NCBI GenBank assembly: GCA_965229935.1
Contig: CBDDKB010000002.1
Location: forward strand, 1,612,001-1,676,000
Direction of reading: 5' to 3'
DNA length: 64,000 nucleotides
Origin: SPJN01 sp965229935
GTDB taxonomy: Bacteria > Pseudomonadota > Alphaproteobacteria > SPJN01
Shown here: positions 42,869 to 54,487 of the stretch, piece after piece
How positions within the stretch are numbered: position 1 is the stretch's first letter
Layout of the letters: the number at the start of each line of letters is the position of its first letter
Program-made: the position numbers and the translations under genes
Notes under the pieces: generated by a model
Databases searched by the model: none
The model's input: the letters and a program-made list of their open reading frames with translations, nothing else
Told to the model about the DNA's origin: nothing

Positions 42869-43537
42869 AATGTACGGAACAATTAGGTCCGCTAAAAAAG
42901 TTGCAAAATCTTCTGGCGATGATCGATCCCCCTGAAAGATCACCCGCATGATCAACGCGCCATAGATTGCGTCAAAAGCATCCGCCATGCGCGCCTTGAT
43001 AGCGGCTGCATCTTCATGTGGTTGTCGCCGCGCCACGAATCCTGAAATATGATCAATCAATGTTTGGCGAAGTCGCAAAAACCGTTCCATCATCTCGGGT
43101 TCAGACATGCCACGTTGCAATGTCGCCCGGATAATTCCGGCATGTTGGCTAAACTTCACAGTATTATCTAAAATGGTTGCATGAATTGCAGCTTCTGTGG
43201 CGACGCCTTCTAAAGCTGACCCATCAAGGAAGTGCCCAATCATCGCGCCCGCTTGATCACGAAACCGATCTAGCACCGCATTGAACAACCCGTCTTTATC
43301 TTTAAATCGGACATAGACCGACGCGGGCGACATGCCTGCGCGATCGGTAATATCGTTCACCCGTGCCCCGGTATATCCCTTTTCAGCGAACACTTCTTCG
43401 GCTGCTTCAATTAACCGGTCGCGGGTGTCTTCGGCACGCTTTTGTGAGATTGGGCGCACCCACCCTTCAGCATCCAACTGCTTCAGTTGCTGCCGTAATA
43501 TTGGGTCTTTAATTAGTTGTCCGGCGCGATTGCTCAA
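42845..43537 (-). CDS. TetR-family transcriptional regulator
   Basis: About 230 residues. The open frame reaches 43612, but that TTG lies inside the divergent promoter gap; I prefer the TTG at 43537, which AAGGGA precedes. The DNA-binding part RLIEAAEEVFAEKGYTGARVNDITDRAGMSPASVYVRF is at about 38-75, with a helical C-domain. An N-terminal extension of about 35 residues is unusual. It precedes the TonB receptor on the same strand and is divergent from the CocE-like hydrolase, so both are likely targets. Confidence 0.8.
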   Translation of the reverse strand: MSNRAGQLIKDPILRQQLKQLDAEGWVRPISQKRAEDTRDRLIEAAEEVFAEKGYTGARVNDITDRAGMSPASVYVRFKDKDGLFNAVLDRFRDQAGAMIGHFLDGSALEGVATEAAIHATILDNTVKFSQHAGIIRATLQRGMSEPEMMERFLRLRQTLIDHISGFVARRQPHEDAAAIKARMADAFDAIYGALIMRVIFQGDRSSPEDFATFLADLIVPYIITAKQGE

Positions 43538-43641
43538 ACCAATCAATCCCTTCTTCTTAAAACTAAATCTAAATTTATATTTACTTTTGACAACATGTCG
43601 CAGTATTGTCAACCAACGAATTAATCCTAGGGGGACAAAAA

Positions 43642-45402
43642 ATGAAATGGGTAAAGCGACTAGGGATTACGTTTGCAGCCCTGATACTTATCGGTGTGGT
43701 CGGTTTTTCGGCACGACATGAGTTGCTGCGGATCAGAACTGGCCTGCCGCCTTTCACCCACAGTGCAGGCGAACGTTTCGACACGATGGTTGCAATGGCT
43801 GATGGAGCGAAACTCTATACAACCGTTCAACTTCCAGAAGGTGATGGCCCCTTCCCTGCCGTTTTGATCCGAAGCCCCTATACGCAAGTCAGCTTTATAT
43901 TCCGGAACATTTTTTGCGGGCGATTTGTCCGCTATGGCTATGCCTGTGTTCTGCAAGATACACGCGGGCAAGGAAAGTCGGAAGGCGGCTGGAACCCCGG
44001 CGGCAATGTTGAAATTGGCGATGGCCGGGACACACTTGCATGGCTTGCTGACCAAGATTTTCAGGATGGCAATATCGCCATGGTCGGCGCATCCTATCTG
44101 GCATCTGTGCAATTTTCTGCCTTGGCCGGTGGCGCGCCGCCAGAACTAAAAACCATCATCCCTGCCATGTATGCAACCGACAATCGGGGCGCCAATTTTC
44201 AGGATGGTTTGTTCCGTCACGAAACCTTTACGGCATGGGCCAGCATGATGCGTGGCTCAAACTCCGAGGGGCTTTCACGTGCAGGCGATGACTATCAAAA
44301 AGCGATCTTACATCGCCCTCACAACACAGTTGATACAGAAGTGTTCGGCATGGAAATGCCTTGGTATCAGGGCATGATCTCAGCGGCCTCCCCCGCTGAC
44401 AGTCATTGGCACGACAAAGATTCCGTCGCCGTTCGCAACGTACCGGAACATATAGACATTCCGGTCCTAATGATCGGCGGCTGGTACGACGTGTTCTTTG
44501 GGCCGCAACTTGAAGACTGGCAACGCCTGGCGACTCGATCGTCTAGCCGCTACATTCTTGGTCCTTATACGCATCCGGGTGGTTATGGTGAAATTGACAT
44601 GCCCAATGCAGAAGGTGGGCAGTTTCAGTGGGCGGAGATGCTTCCGTGGCTGGAACATCACTTAAAGGGCAAACCGCTAACGCTTGAACCCGGCATCAAA
44701 CTCTATGTGATCGGCGATGGGGAATGGCAGGTACGTAGGAATTGGCCTAGCCCCTACGAAACACGCACATTCCATCTTAGTAATTTAGAAGCGGCAAACG
44801 ATTGCGAGAGTGGCAAGCTTTCAGCGCATCCGGCAAATGGTCAGGTAACCTACACTTATGATCCTGACAATCCCGTACCAACCAAAGGCGGATCAGGCAT
44901 GTTGGCATTCAACATTCCGGGGTTTGATGGCGCAGACCCATCAAATGTCGAACAATCAGGCATGTGCGAACGGAATGATGTGCTGACCTTTCAGACAGAG
45001 GCGCTGGATGAAAGCATGCTGATCTCCGGCAATATTTCGGTAACTCTTGATGTTTCTTCAACCGCGCCAGACACTGCATTTTCAGCAAAACTTATCGAGG
45101 TTTTCCCTGATGGGCGCGCCTATAATATTCGCGACAGCATCACCACACTGGCATACCGTAACAAAGCACAAACACCGCAAGATTATACACCAGGTGAAAA
45201 ACTATCAGTGACGATAGATTTCTGGCCAATAATGTGGCGATTGCAACCCGGATCGCGCTTGCGCTTGGACGTGTCGTCTTCTGACTTCCCGAAATTCCAT
45301 GCGCATACCAACCGCGCGGGGCCGTGGGAACAGCAGACAGGGGCCGATCTGGCGCAGCAAACCATCTATGGCGGCTATGTTGAATTACCTATAGAGCGGT
45401 GA
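43642..45402 (+). CDS. CocE/NonD-family hydrolase (X-Pro dipeptidyl-peptidase-like)
   Basis: 586 residues from ATG 43642. N-terminal signal anchor (about 5-23), alpha/beta-hydrolase core with QDTRGQGKSEG and the nucleophile elbow MVGASYLAS (Ser151), then a C-terminal jelly-roll domain (about 410-586; AFSAKLIEVFPDGRAYNI). Cocaine esterase, glutaryl acylases and X-Pro peptidases share this layout. It probably hydrolyses an ester or amide in the periplasm. Divergent from a tetR-TonB pair: import and hydrolysis under one regulator. Confidence 0.9.
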   Translation: MKWVKRLGITFAALILIGVVGFSARHELLRIRTGLPPFTHSAGERFDTMVAMADGAKLYTTVQLPEGDGPFPAVLIRSPYTQVSFIFRNIFCGRFVRYGYACVLQDTRGQGKSEGGWNPGGNVEIGDGRDTLAWLADQDFQDGNIAMVGASYLASVQFSALAGGAPPELKTIIPAMYATDNRGANFQDGLFRHETFTAWASMMRGSNSEGLSRAGDDYQKAILHRPHNTVDTEVFGMEMPWYQGMISAASPADSHWHDKDSVAVRNVPEHIDIPVLMIGGWYDVFFGPQLEDWQRLATRSSSRYILGPYTHPGGYGEIDMPNAEGGQFQWAEMLPWLEHHLKGKPLTLEPGIKLYVIGDGEWQVRRNWPSPYETRTFHLSNLEAANDCESGKLSAHPANGQVTYTYDPDNPVPTKGGSGMLAFNIPGFDGADPSNVEQSGMCERNDVLTFQTEALDESMLISGNISVTLDVSSTAPDTAFSAKLIEVFPDGRAYNIRDSITTLAYRNKAQTPQDYTPGEKLSVTIDFWPIMWRLQPGSRLRLDVSSSDFPKFHAHTNRAGPWEQQTGADLAQQTIYGGYVELPIER

Positions 45403-45431
45403 TGATACCATCAGTGCAAAGGAGCAAATCC

Positions 45432-45464
45432 ATGAGCACTGAGGATGCGGTCGTCAAAAAATAG
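45432..45464 (+). pseudogene. Ten-codon frame with strong ribosome binding site
   Basis: AAAGGAG followed 7 bp later by ATG and ten codons (MSTEDAVVKK) then TAG. The site quality suggests either the remaining start of a deleted gene or a leader peptide; no downstream gene is present to regulate. Confidence 0.3.
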
Positions 45465-45662
45465 TTGCTACTCAGCCACCCTATTATGGGCGCGCTAAAT
45501 TTTAGCGTTACAGGATTCCTGCGCCCCAAATCACATCGCCAAGCAACCTTTATCAAAGTCAGACTGTCCCAATGGTCATTGCTGACCATTAGGTTGTTTT
45601 GGAACTTAATGGTCATGTCACAGACTGGGCCCTGTGTGGGCACTGAAGTGTTGAGCAGCCAT

Positions 45663-45686
45663 AAAAAAAGCGCCCCGGAGGGCGCT
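45663..45686 (-). terminator. Rho-independent terminator, distal end of rRNA operon
   Basis: 7-bp GC stem AGCGCCC / GGGCGCT with CGGA loop; on the minus strand it runs into TTTTTTT. It is the last strong stop signal after 16S-Ala-Ile-23S-5S-fMet and the tRNA remnants. Confidence 0.8.
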
Positions 45687-45715
45687 TATGTGTTTGTTAT
45701 TATTGTTGTTTTACT

Positions 45716-45813
45716 TGGTTGCGGGGGTAGCATTTGAACCTACGTCCGGCCTGTGCGCCTGCTCATCCGCGTTGCGGACCGTTCCGAACCCTTCAATTTA
45801 TTCGCCTACGGCT
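45716..45813 (-). pseudogene. Interrupted tRNA-fMet remnant, distal copy
   Basis: 29 nt of T-arm and acceptor end including CCA (45716-45744, one mismatch to the real tRNA), then an insert of about 47 bp, then a decayed anticodon arm (from about 45791). The insert contains the hairpin TCCGC-GTT-GCGGA and shares 48 identical bases (45748-45795) with the outlier at 13146-13193. Confidence 0.7.
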
Positions 45814-45856
45814 CATTTCCCAAAGCAGTAAAATCAATTCTGCCTCACGACCAAAC

Positions 45857-45880
45857 AAAAACCCGACACAAGGCCGGGTT
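45857..45880 (-). terminator. Probable terminator between tRNA remnants
   Basis: Stem AACCCG / CGGGTT with a loop of about 9 nt; minus strand continues TTTTTG. It lies just after the remnant at 45887-46008. Confidence 0.55.
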
Positions 45881-45886
45881 CATGTT

Positions 45887-46008
45887 TGGTTGCGGGGGTA
45901 GGATTTGAACCTACGTCCGGCCTGCGCGCTTTGCGCTTGGCGTTCGCGCTAGAATCGGTCCCCCGGACCGATTTTCATACGCGCTCACCCTTCAGGACCT
46001 GAGGCTCA
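45887..46008 (-). pseudogene. Interrupted tRNA-fMet remnant, proximal copy
   Basis: 29 nt (45887-45915) identical to the T-arm/acceptor/CCA side of the functional tRNA-fMet. Then comes an insert of about 72 bp including the palindrome AATCGGTCC-N3-GGACCGATT (45953-45973), then a short piece of the anticodon stem (CCTTCAGG at 45989-45996). The acceptor 5' strand is missing. Confidence 0.7.
45953..45973. repeat. Palindrome, GTCC-N3-GGAC family
   Basis: 9-bp perfect stem with 3-nt loop inside a tRNA-fMet remnant. Same core as 13026-13048 and 50505-50527 with changed but still paired outer bases. Confidence 0.75.
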
Positions 46009-46035
46009 CACATTCGATCACACCCGGCCACAAAC

Positions 46036-46068
46036 ACCAAAGCCCCCACCATCGGTGAGGGCTTTGGT
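46036..46068 (-). terminator. Strong hairpin just 3' of tRNA-fMet
   Basis: ACCAAAGCCC / GGGCTTTGGT with an inner CACC-ATC-GGTG stem, 2 bp beyond the encoded CCA end of the tRNA. No long T-run; it may be a processing or termination signal. A degenerate version lies near 12950-12980. Confidence 0.6.
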
Positions 46069-46070
46069 AT

Positions 46071-46308
<238 letters not shown>

Positions 46309-46313
46309 TTTTT

Positions 46314-46362
46314 GCGCGGTTCTTTTTACCGTTCCGCGCTAACGCGCTTCACTTAAGAACGC
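46314..46362. repeat. rRNA-spacer palindromic repeat, copy 1
   Basis: 49-bp element with outer arms GGTTCTT / AAGAAC and an inner stem CGCG-CTAA-CGCG. Located between tRNA-fMet and 5S. Near-identical to the copy at 46816-46864. Confidence 0.8.
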
Positions 46363-46530
46363 TTATAATCCGAGAGCCGCAGGCGTGAGCATCGAAGATG
46401 CAAACTGCCGTGAGGGCAAAAGGTTCTATCAAGTCCCTTAGCGTTTTTGCTTAGTGACATGCGATCGATAAGCGATGCTGAGGGAAGAGATACTGAAGAG
46501 GGATATGATTGAGATTAAGCAGACTTTATA

Positions 46531-46648
46531 GACCTGGCAGCGACCTACTCTCCCGTGCCTTAAGACAAAGTACCATCGGCGCAGAGACGTTTCACGGCCG
46601 AGTTCGGAATGGGATCGGGTGCAGCCATCTCGCTATGACCACCAGGTC
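46531..46648 (-). rRNA. rrf: 5S ribosomal RNA
   Basis: About 118 nt beginning GACCTGGTGGTCATAGCGAG on the minus strand and closing with GCTGCCAGGTC, so the terminal helix pairs. It lies between the 23S and tRNA-fMet genes. Confidence 0.95.
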
Positions 46649-46750
46649 AATAAAGCCTGCTTATTCTGTTTAGCGCTCACGGCATTCTCCGATCTTCCAG
46701 TTACAACAAAATAACTAGGCGATTGAGCCTCGCCCGACTTTTCGGGCGCC

Positions 46751-46788
46751 CTCGCGGAGACGATAACCGATAGGTTATCTGTCGCGAG
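46751..46788. repeat. Nested palindrome in 23S-5S spacer
   Basis: Outer stem CTCGCG / CGCGAG and inner stem GATAACC-GATA-GGTTATC. Next to it a second hairpin GCCCGA / TCGGGC (about 46730-46746). Further hairpins fill 46917-46985 (CCGCCAA/TTGGCGG, GGCGC/GCGCC, GTAACGC/GCGTTAC). Confidence 0.7.
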
Positions 46789-46815
46789 CGCTATTTAATG
46801 TCTGATCCTCTTTTT

Positions 46816-46864
46816 GCGCGGTTCTTTTTACCGTTCCGCGCTAACGCGCTTCACTGAAGAACGC
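46816..46864. repeat. rRNA-spacer palindromic repeat, copy 2
   Basis: Same 49-bp element as at 46314-46362. It lies between the two paired blocks (46797-46808 and 46871-46881) that form the 3' side of the 23S processing stalk. Confidence 0.8.
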
Positions 46865-47039
46865 TTAATATTGGATGCTGATGTAATTCACATAATCTCA
46901 ATAAGGGCAAAACAACCCGCCAAATTCATACTTGGCGGAGCGGCGCGATAGCGCCGGCCCTCGCAGCCGTAACGCAACGCGTTACTGGCGAAGAGATATT
47001 AAAAGCAGCGATTTTAACACTGCACATGAAGCTCAAAAG

Positions 47040-49785
<2,746 letters not shown>

Positions 49786-50370
49786 AGACTTAAAATCACT
49801 AACTTAACAGCCAATCTCTCGTCTCGGCAAAGACGATCAATCTTCTAAATCTATGGAACCACTCAGCATCCAATTTTTGTTTTGTCCAAATCAACGCTTG
49901 CGCTACGACCAAAGCCGCTTCAGTACAGGCAACCTAGGGTAAGGTCACAAGCACCTATCAATCTGAACCAAAAATTGGGATCAGACATTGGATCTATCAT
50001 ATGATTGCACTCACGGCAGTGATCTGACGATCACGCCTGCGTGGGCGCGTCACAAAAGTGTGACGGACCTCAATCGGTCAGTAACACCATTGTGTAATCA
50101 CACAATCTATCCCTCTTCACTATGTCAATTAACTTGTTCACAACAAGTTATCTATGCCGATGCTTATCAGCATAAAAAACCAGTCGCTGGCGGGCTTCCC
50201 GTCACGCGCAGCAAGCAACGCTTGCGAACATGACAAAAAGATCAAACCCGAGGTCCACTATTTTTGCAAAGCAAAAATGGTGGGCCGATGCCCGTTCGCC
50301 CGCAGAACAACGTTCGAGGACGAACAAATCAAAAAATCAGACGAAGCACACCATTTTTGCGAAGCAAAAA
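49786..50370 (-). other. tRNA-Ile to 23S spacer
   Basis: About 585 bp without genes. It holds the 5' halves of the 23S stalk (49863-49873 and 49978-49989) and, near tRNA-Ile, a second copy of its 3' end with a hairpin (50255-50288). Confidence 0.7.
50255..50288. repeat. Duplicated tRNA-Ile 3' end with hairpin
   Basis: A near-perfect stem around TTTTTGC-AAA-GCAAAAA runs into TGGTGGGCCGA, the complement of the tRNA-Ile 3' end with CCA. The same arrangement occurs at the true tRNA (50348-50381), about 93 bp away. Confidence 0.75.
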
Positions 50371-50447
<77 letters not shown>

Positions 50448-50504
50448 CAAAGCGCTTTAATCGGCAGCGCACAACCCCGCATCAGACTCAATGAGCCTCT
50501 CCTC

Positions 50505-50527
50505 AAATCAGTCCACTGGACTGATTT
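50505..50527. repeat. Palindrome, GTCC-N3-GGAC family
   Basis: 10-bp perfect stem AAATCAGTCC / GGACTGATTT with 3-nt loop, 24 bp beyond the tRNA-Ala 3' end. The flank ACTCAATGAGCCTC matches that of the copy at 13026-13048. Confidence 0.75.
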
Positions 50528-50551
50528 CCCAGCTAACGCTGGACGGATCGC

Positions 50552-50627
50552 TGGTGGAGCCGGACGGGATCGAACCGACGACCCCCTGCTTGCAAAGCAG
50601 GTGCTCTCCCAGCTGAGCTACGGCCCC
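50552..50627 (-). tRNA. tRNA-Ala (TGC), CCA encoded
   Basis: 76 nt. Anticodon loop TTTGCAA giving TGC; acceptor GGGGCCG/CGGCTCC with the G3-U70 pair that marks alanine tRNAs. It is the first tRNA after 16S. Confidence 0.96.
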
Positions 50628-50738
50628 TGATCTCTTAAAGTTTGGAAAAGAATTAAAGACGGCGGTGTTGCTGTAAACAGTAACGCGTGAGTTTTTTGTC
50701 AAAGGTGATCCGAATGTACATTCAGATCTATTTGTTTT

Positions 50739-50788
50739 CGCGGTTCTTTTTAACGCTCCGCATCAATGATGCTTCACTGAAGAACGCG
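50739..50788. repeat. rRNA-spacer palindromic repeat, copy 3
   Basis: 50-bp element with the same outer arms (GGTTCTT / AAGAAC) as copies 1 and 2, but with the inner stem changed to GCATC-AAT-GATGC, still fully paired. Lies between 16S and tRNA-Ala. Confidence 0.75.
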
Positions 50789-50851
50789 ATATATAATGAT
50801 CGTCGTTGAAGCAAATCCGTGCCGAAGCACGTGCTTTCGCAAACAATCCTT

Positions 50852-52317
<1,466 letters not shown>

Positions 52318-53049
52318 TTGCTAAACTCGATAACCTGCCGTCTAAAATGATCGCAGCGCTAACCACAATCATCCTCAATCAACATGCAGGCTTTGAACCC
52401 TCACAAACGTCACTGAAATTACAAACAACTAATCCAACTTACGCCGGACCCGCCGCCCATAATTCCTTTCCATTATTCATACTTGTCAAGCTTGGCTTTA
52501 GAGCCGAAGAAGCCACCCCAAAAACCTGATTGGTTTTCGGCGACCGGCCAATTTCGTCTATAAAACCCTCAACACAGTGGAGCGCGATCAATCTCAAGCT
52601 GCTTCGTGTTGGTGTCTGTCAGTGCGTTGCCGCCCCTGAACAGGAGTGCGGTTATAGGCCTGTGATTTTCCCAAGTCAACACGCAAAACCCCTTTTTTTA
52701 GGGTGCGGCGCAATTGACGCAACTTACCGGAAAATCACCGATTTTCGCGATTTTCAACCCCTTTGCATCCTGATCTGAACGCAAGTGCGGCGCGCGTGTC
52801 GCACCCTGTCAAAAAGAAAGCTTATTGCCATAATCTATATATAGACAATCAAGACCCGCATTTCGGTGTAGCGCACAGATATGAACAAGCAGTTGACAAA
52901 TCACTAAAACAGCAGCATTTTGGCCGGATCAGGCGAATTTTGCCTTATTCGCCAAGAGTATAGCAGCGAATCGATCAAAGTTTTGACCGGCTTGAAAAAC
53001 CGATTCGCTGGCGGAGGGTACAAGGCAAAAGGAACGGGGCTTCACAAAA
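52318..53049 (-). promoter_or_regulatory. rRNA operon leader and upstream region
   Basis: About 730 bp without a gene. The left part (to about 52644) is the 16S leader, carrying the 5' side of the 16S processing stem. The promoter is at 52651-52679. The remainder up to the M23 peptidase gene contains an AT-rich TCTATATATAGA (about 52841-52852) and probably the peptidase promoter. Confidence 0.6.
52651..52679 (-). promoter_or_regulatory. rRNA operon sigma70 promoter
   Basis: On the minus strand TTGACT (52679-52674), a 17-bp spacer and TATAAC (52656-52651), close to consensus, about 335 bp before the 16S start. Confidence 0.8.
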
Positions 53050-54447
53050 GTGCGTCCGAGCAAGCGTCATGCATTACCGTTTCATCTAACTCTTGGCGGA
53101 GTTGGCGCCGCTGCGCTTGCGCTTGTGCTGGCCGGGATTGATATCCAATCAGACGCCCACACAAATGCTGCAGCCCCCACCTATTCCCAGACCGCATCAT
53201 CTGAAGCACCCGCAAATCATGCGACGGTAGACGATGCCAATGATGTCGCCGGCCCTGCCGAGATGACGGCTTTGGCATTGCCTGCTGCCACAATGGCGCC
53301 GACGCAGCTTACGACACCTGAACCAGAAACGCTTGGCCCTGTCATTCGCACACACCGCATTGCATCGGGCGATTCATTCAATGGCGCTTTGAGCAAGCTT
53401 GGCGCCACAAACCGCGATGCCTATCTTGCCAGCCTTGCACTAACAAAGCATGTCAATGCCAAGCGGTTAAAGGTCGGCCAATTGTTGACCGCAACCTTTG
53501 ACGAAACTGATCCTGATATGCTGACCGCTGTCAGCCTGAAGCTTGATGCCGAAGACACAGTGAATATCAGCCGCGCAGGCAAAGGCTTTGAAGGCAAGGT
53601 TACACACACACCTTTGCAAGCAGCGCAACATCGTGCCAGCGGCCTTATTACCAGCAGCCTTTATGAAGGCATGTTGGAAGCTGGCGTCCCTGATGCAGCG
53701 ATCGTCAATCTGATTCACATCTTCAGCTTCGATGTCGATTTCCAGCGCGATATCAGAAGCGGCGACAAGTTCGACCTTTATTACGAAACCCATCATGATG
53801 ATGAAGGTAATCTCGTCAAGACAGGCCCCATCATGTTCGGGCAATTAACACTGCGCGGTAAAGAGATTGCGCTTTATCGGTATAAAGACCAGGACGGCTT
53901 TACAGATTATTATCATCCCGACGGGTCAAGCTCGAAAAAGCTGTTAATGCGCACCCCGATTGATGGCGCACGCATTTCATCTCGCTATGGCACACGCAAG
54001 CATCCCGTATTGGGCTATCACAAAATGCATAAGGGTGTGGACTTTGCCGCCCCGCGCGGCACACCGATCAAGGCCGCAGGCAATGGTACGATTGAATATG
54101 CAGGCCGCTATGGCAGCTTTGGCATTTATGTGAAGATCCGCCACAATGGCACCTATAAAACTGCCTATGCCCATATGAAGGGGCTGGGGCGCGGCATCAA
54201 GAAAGGTGCCCGCGTACGGCAGGGTCAAACCATCGGTTATGTCGGCACCACCGGCCGGTCAACCGGACCGCACTTGCATTACGAAGTGCATAAAAATGGC
54301 AAGCAGGTAAACCCGCATTCGATCAATCTGCCTACCGGCAAAAAGCTCGACAAAAAAGAAATGGCGCGCTTTACAGCCAATCGTGACAAGATTGATGTCG
54401 CCATGTCAGAGACGGAACCGTCGCGCCTGACCGCCGACGCGCGCTGA
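53050..54447 (+). CDS. M23-family (LytM-type) peptidoglycan endopeptidase
   Basis: 465 residues from a GTG start with a modest ribosome binding site (AAGGAA farther upstream). One N-terminal membrane helix (about 10-30), a low-complexity Ala/Thr linker, a LysM/OapA-like domain (about 97-180) and the M23 domain (about 310-430) with zinc motif HKMHKGVDFAAP (HxxxD) and HLHYEVH (HxH), all ligands present. It cuts peptide cross-links of the cell wall in the periplasm during growth or division. Confidence 0.92.
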   Translation: MRPSKRHALPFHLTLGGVGAAALALVLAGIDIQSDAHTNAAAPTYSQTASSEAPANHATVDDANDVAGPAEMTALALPAATMAPTQLTTPEPETLGPVIRTHRIASGDSFNGALSKLGATNRDAYLASLALTKHVNAKRLKVGQLLTATFDETDPDMLTAVSLKLDAEDTVNISRAGKGFEGKVTHTPLQAAQHRASGLITSSLYEGMLEAGVPDAAIVNLIHIFSFDVDFQRDIRSGDKFDLYYETHHDDEGNLVKTGPIMFGQLTLRGKEIALYRYKDQDGFTDYYHPDGSSSKKLLMRTPIDGARISSRYGTRKHPVLGYHKMHKGVDFAAPRGTPIKAAGNGTIEYAGRYGSFGIYVKIRHNGTYKTAYAHMKGLGRGIKKGARVRQGQTIGYVGTTGRSTGPHLHYEVHKNGKQVNPHSINLPTGKKLDKKEMARFTANRDKIDVAMSETEPSRLTADAR

Positions 54448-54487
54448 TTAAAACGCGCGTCGACAACTTATCCAGCTATAGCAAAAA

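Larger units (their letters stand above)
45403..46070. other. Non-coding zone with tRNA remnants and hairpins
   Basis: About 670 bp between the CocE-like gene and the tRNA-fMet. It contains a 10-codon frame (45432-45464) behind a perfect AAAGGAG site, which looks like the stub of a lost gene. It also holds palindromes at about 45491-45506 and 45572-45591, the operon terminator at 45663-45686, two interrupted tRNA-fMet remnants and two more hairpins. Confidence 0.7.

Noticed and set aside
52841..52852. TCTATATATAGA palindrome as an operator upstream of the M23 gene
   Set aside because: A simple AT palindrome, single copy, not clearly placed relative to a promoter; too weak to call.
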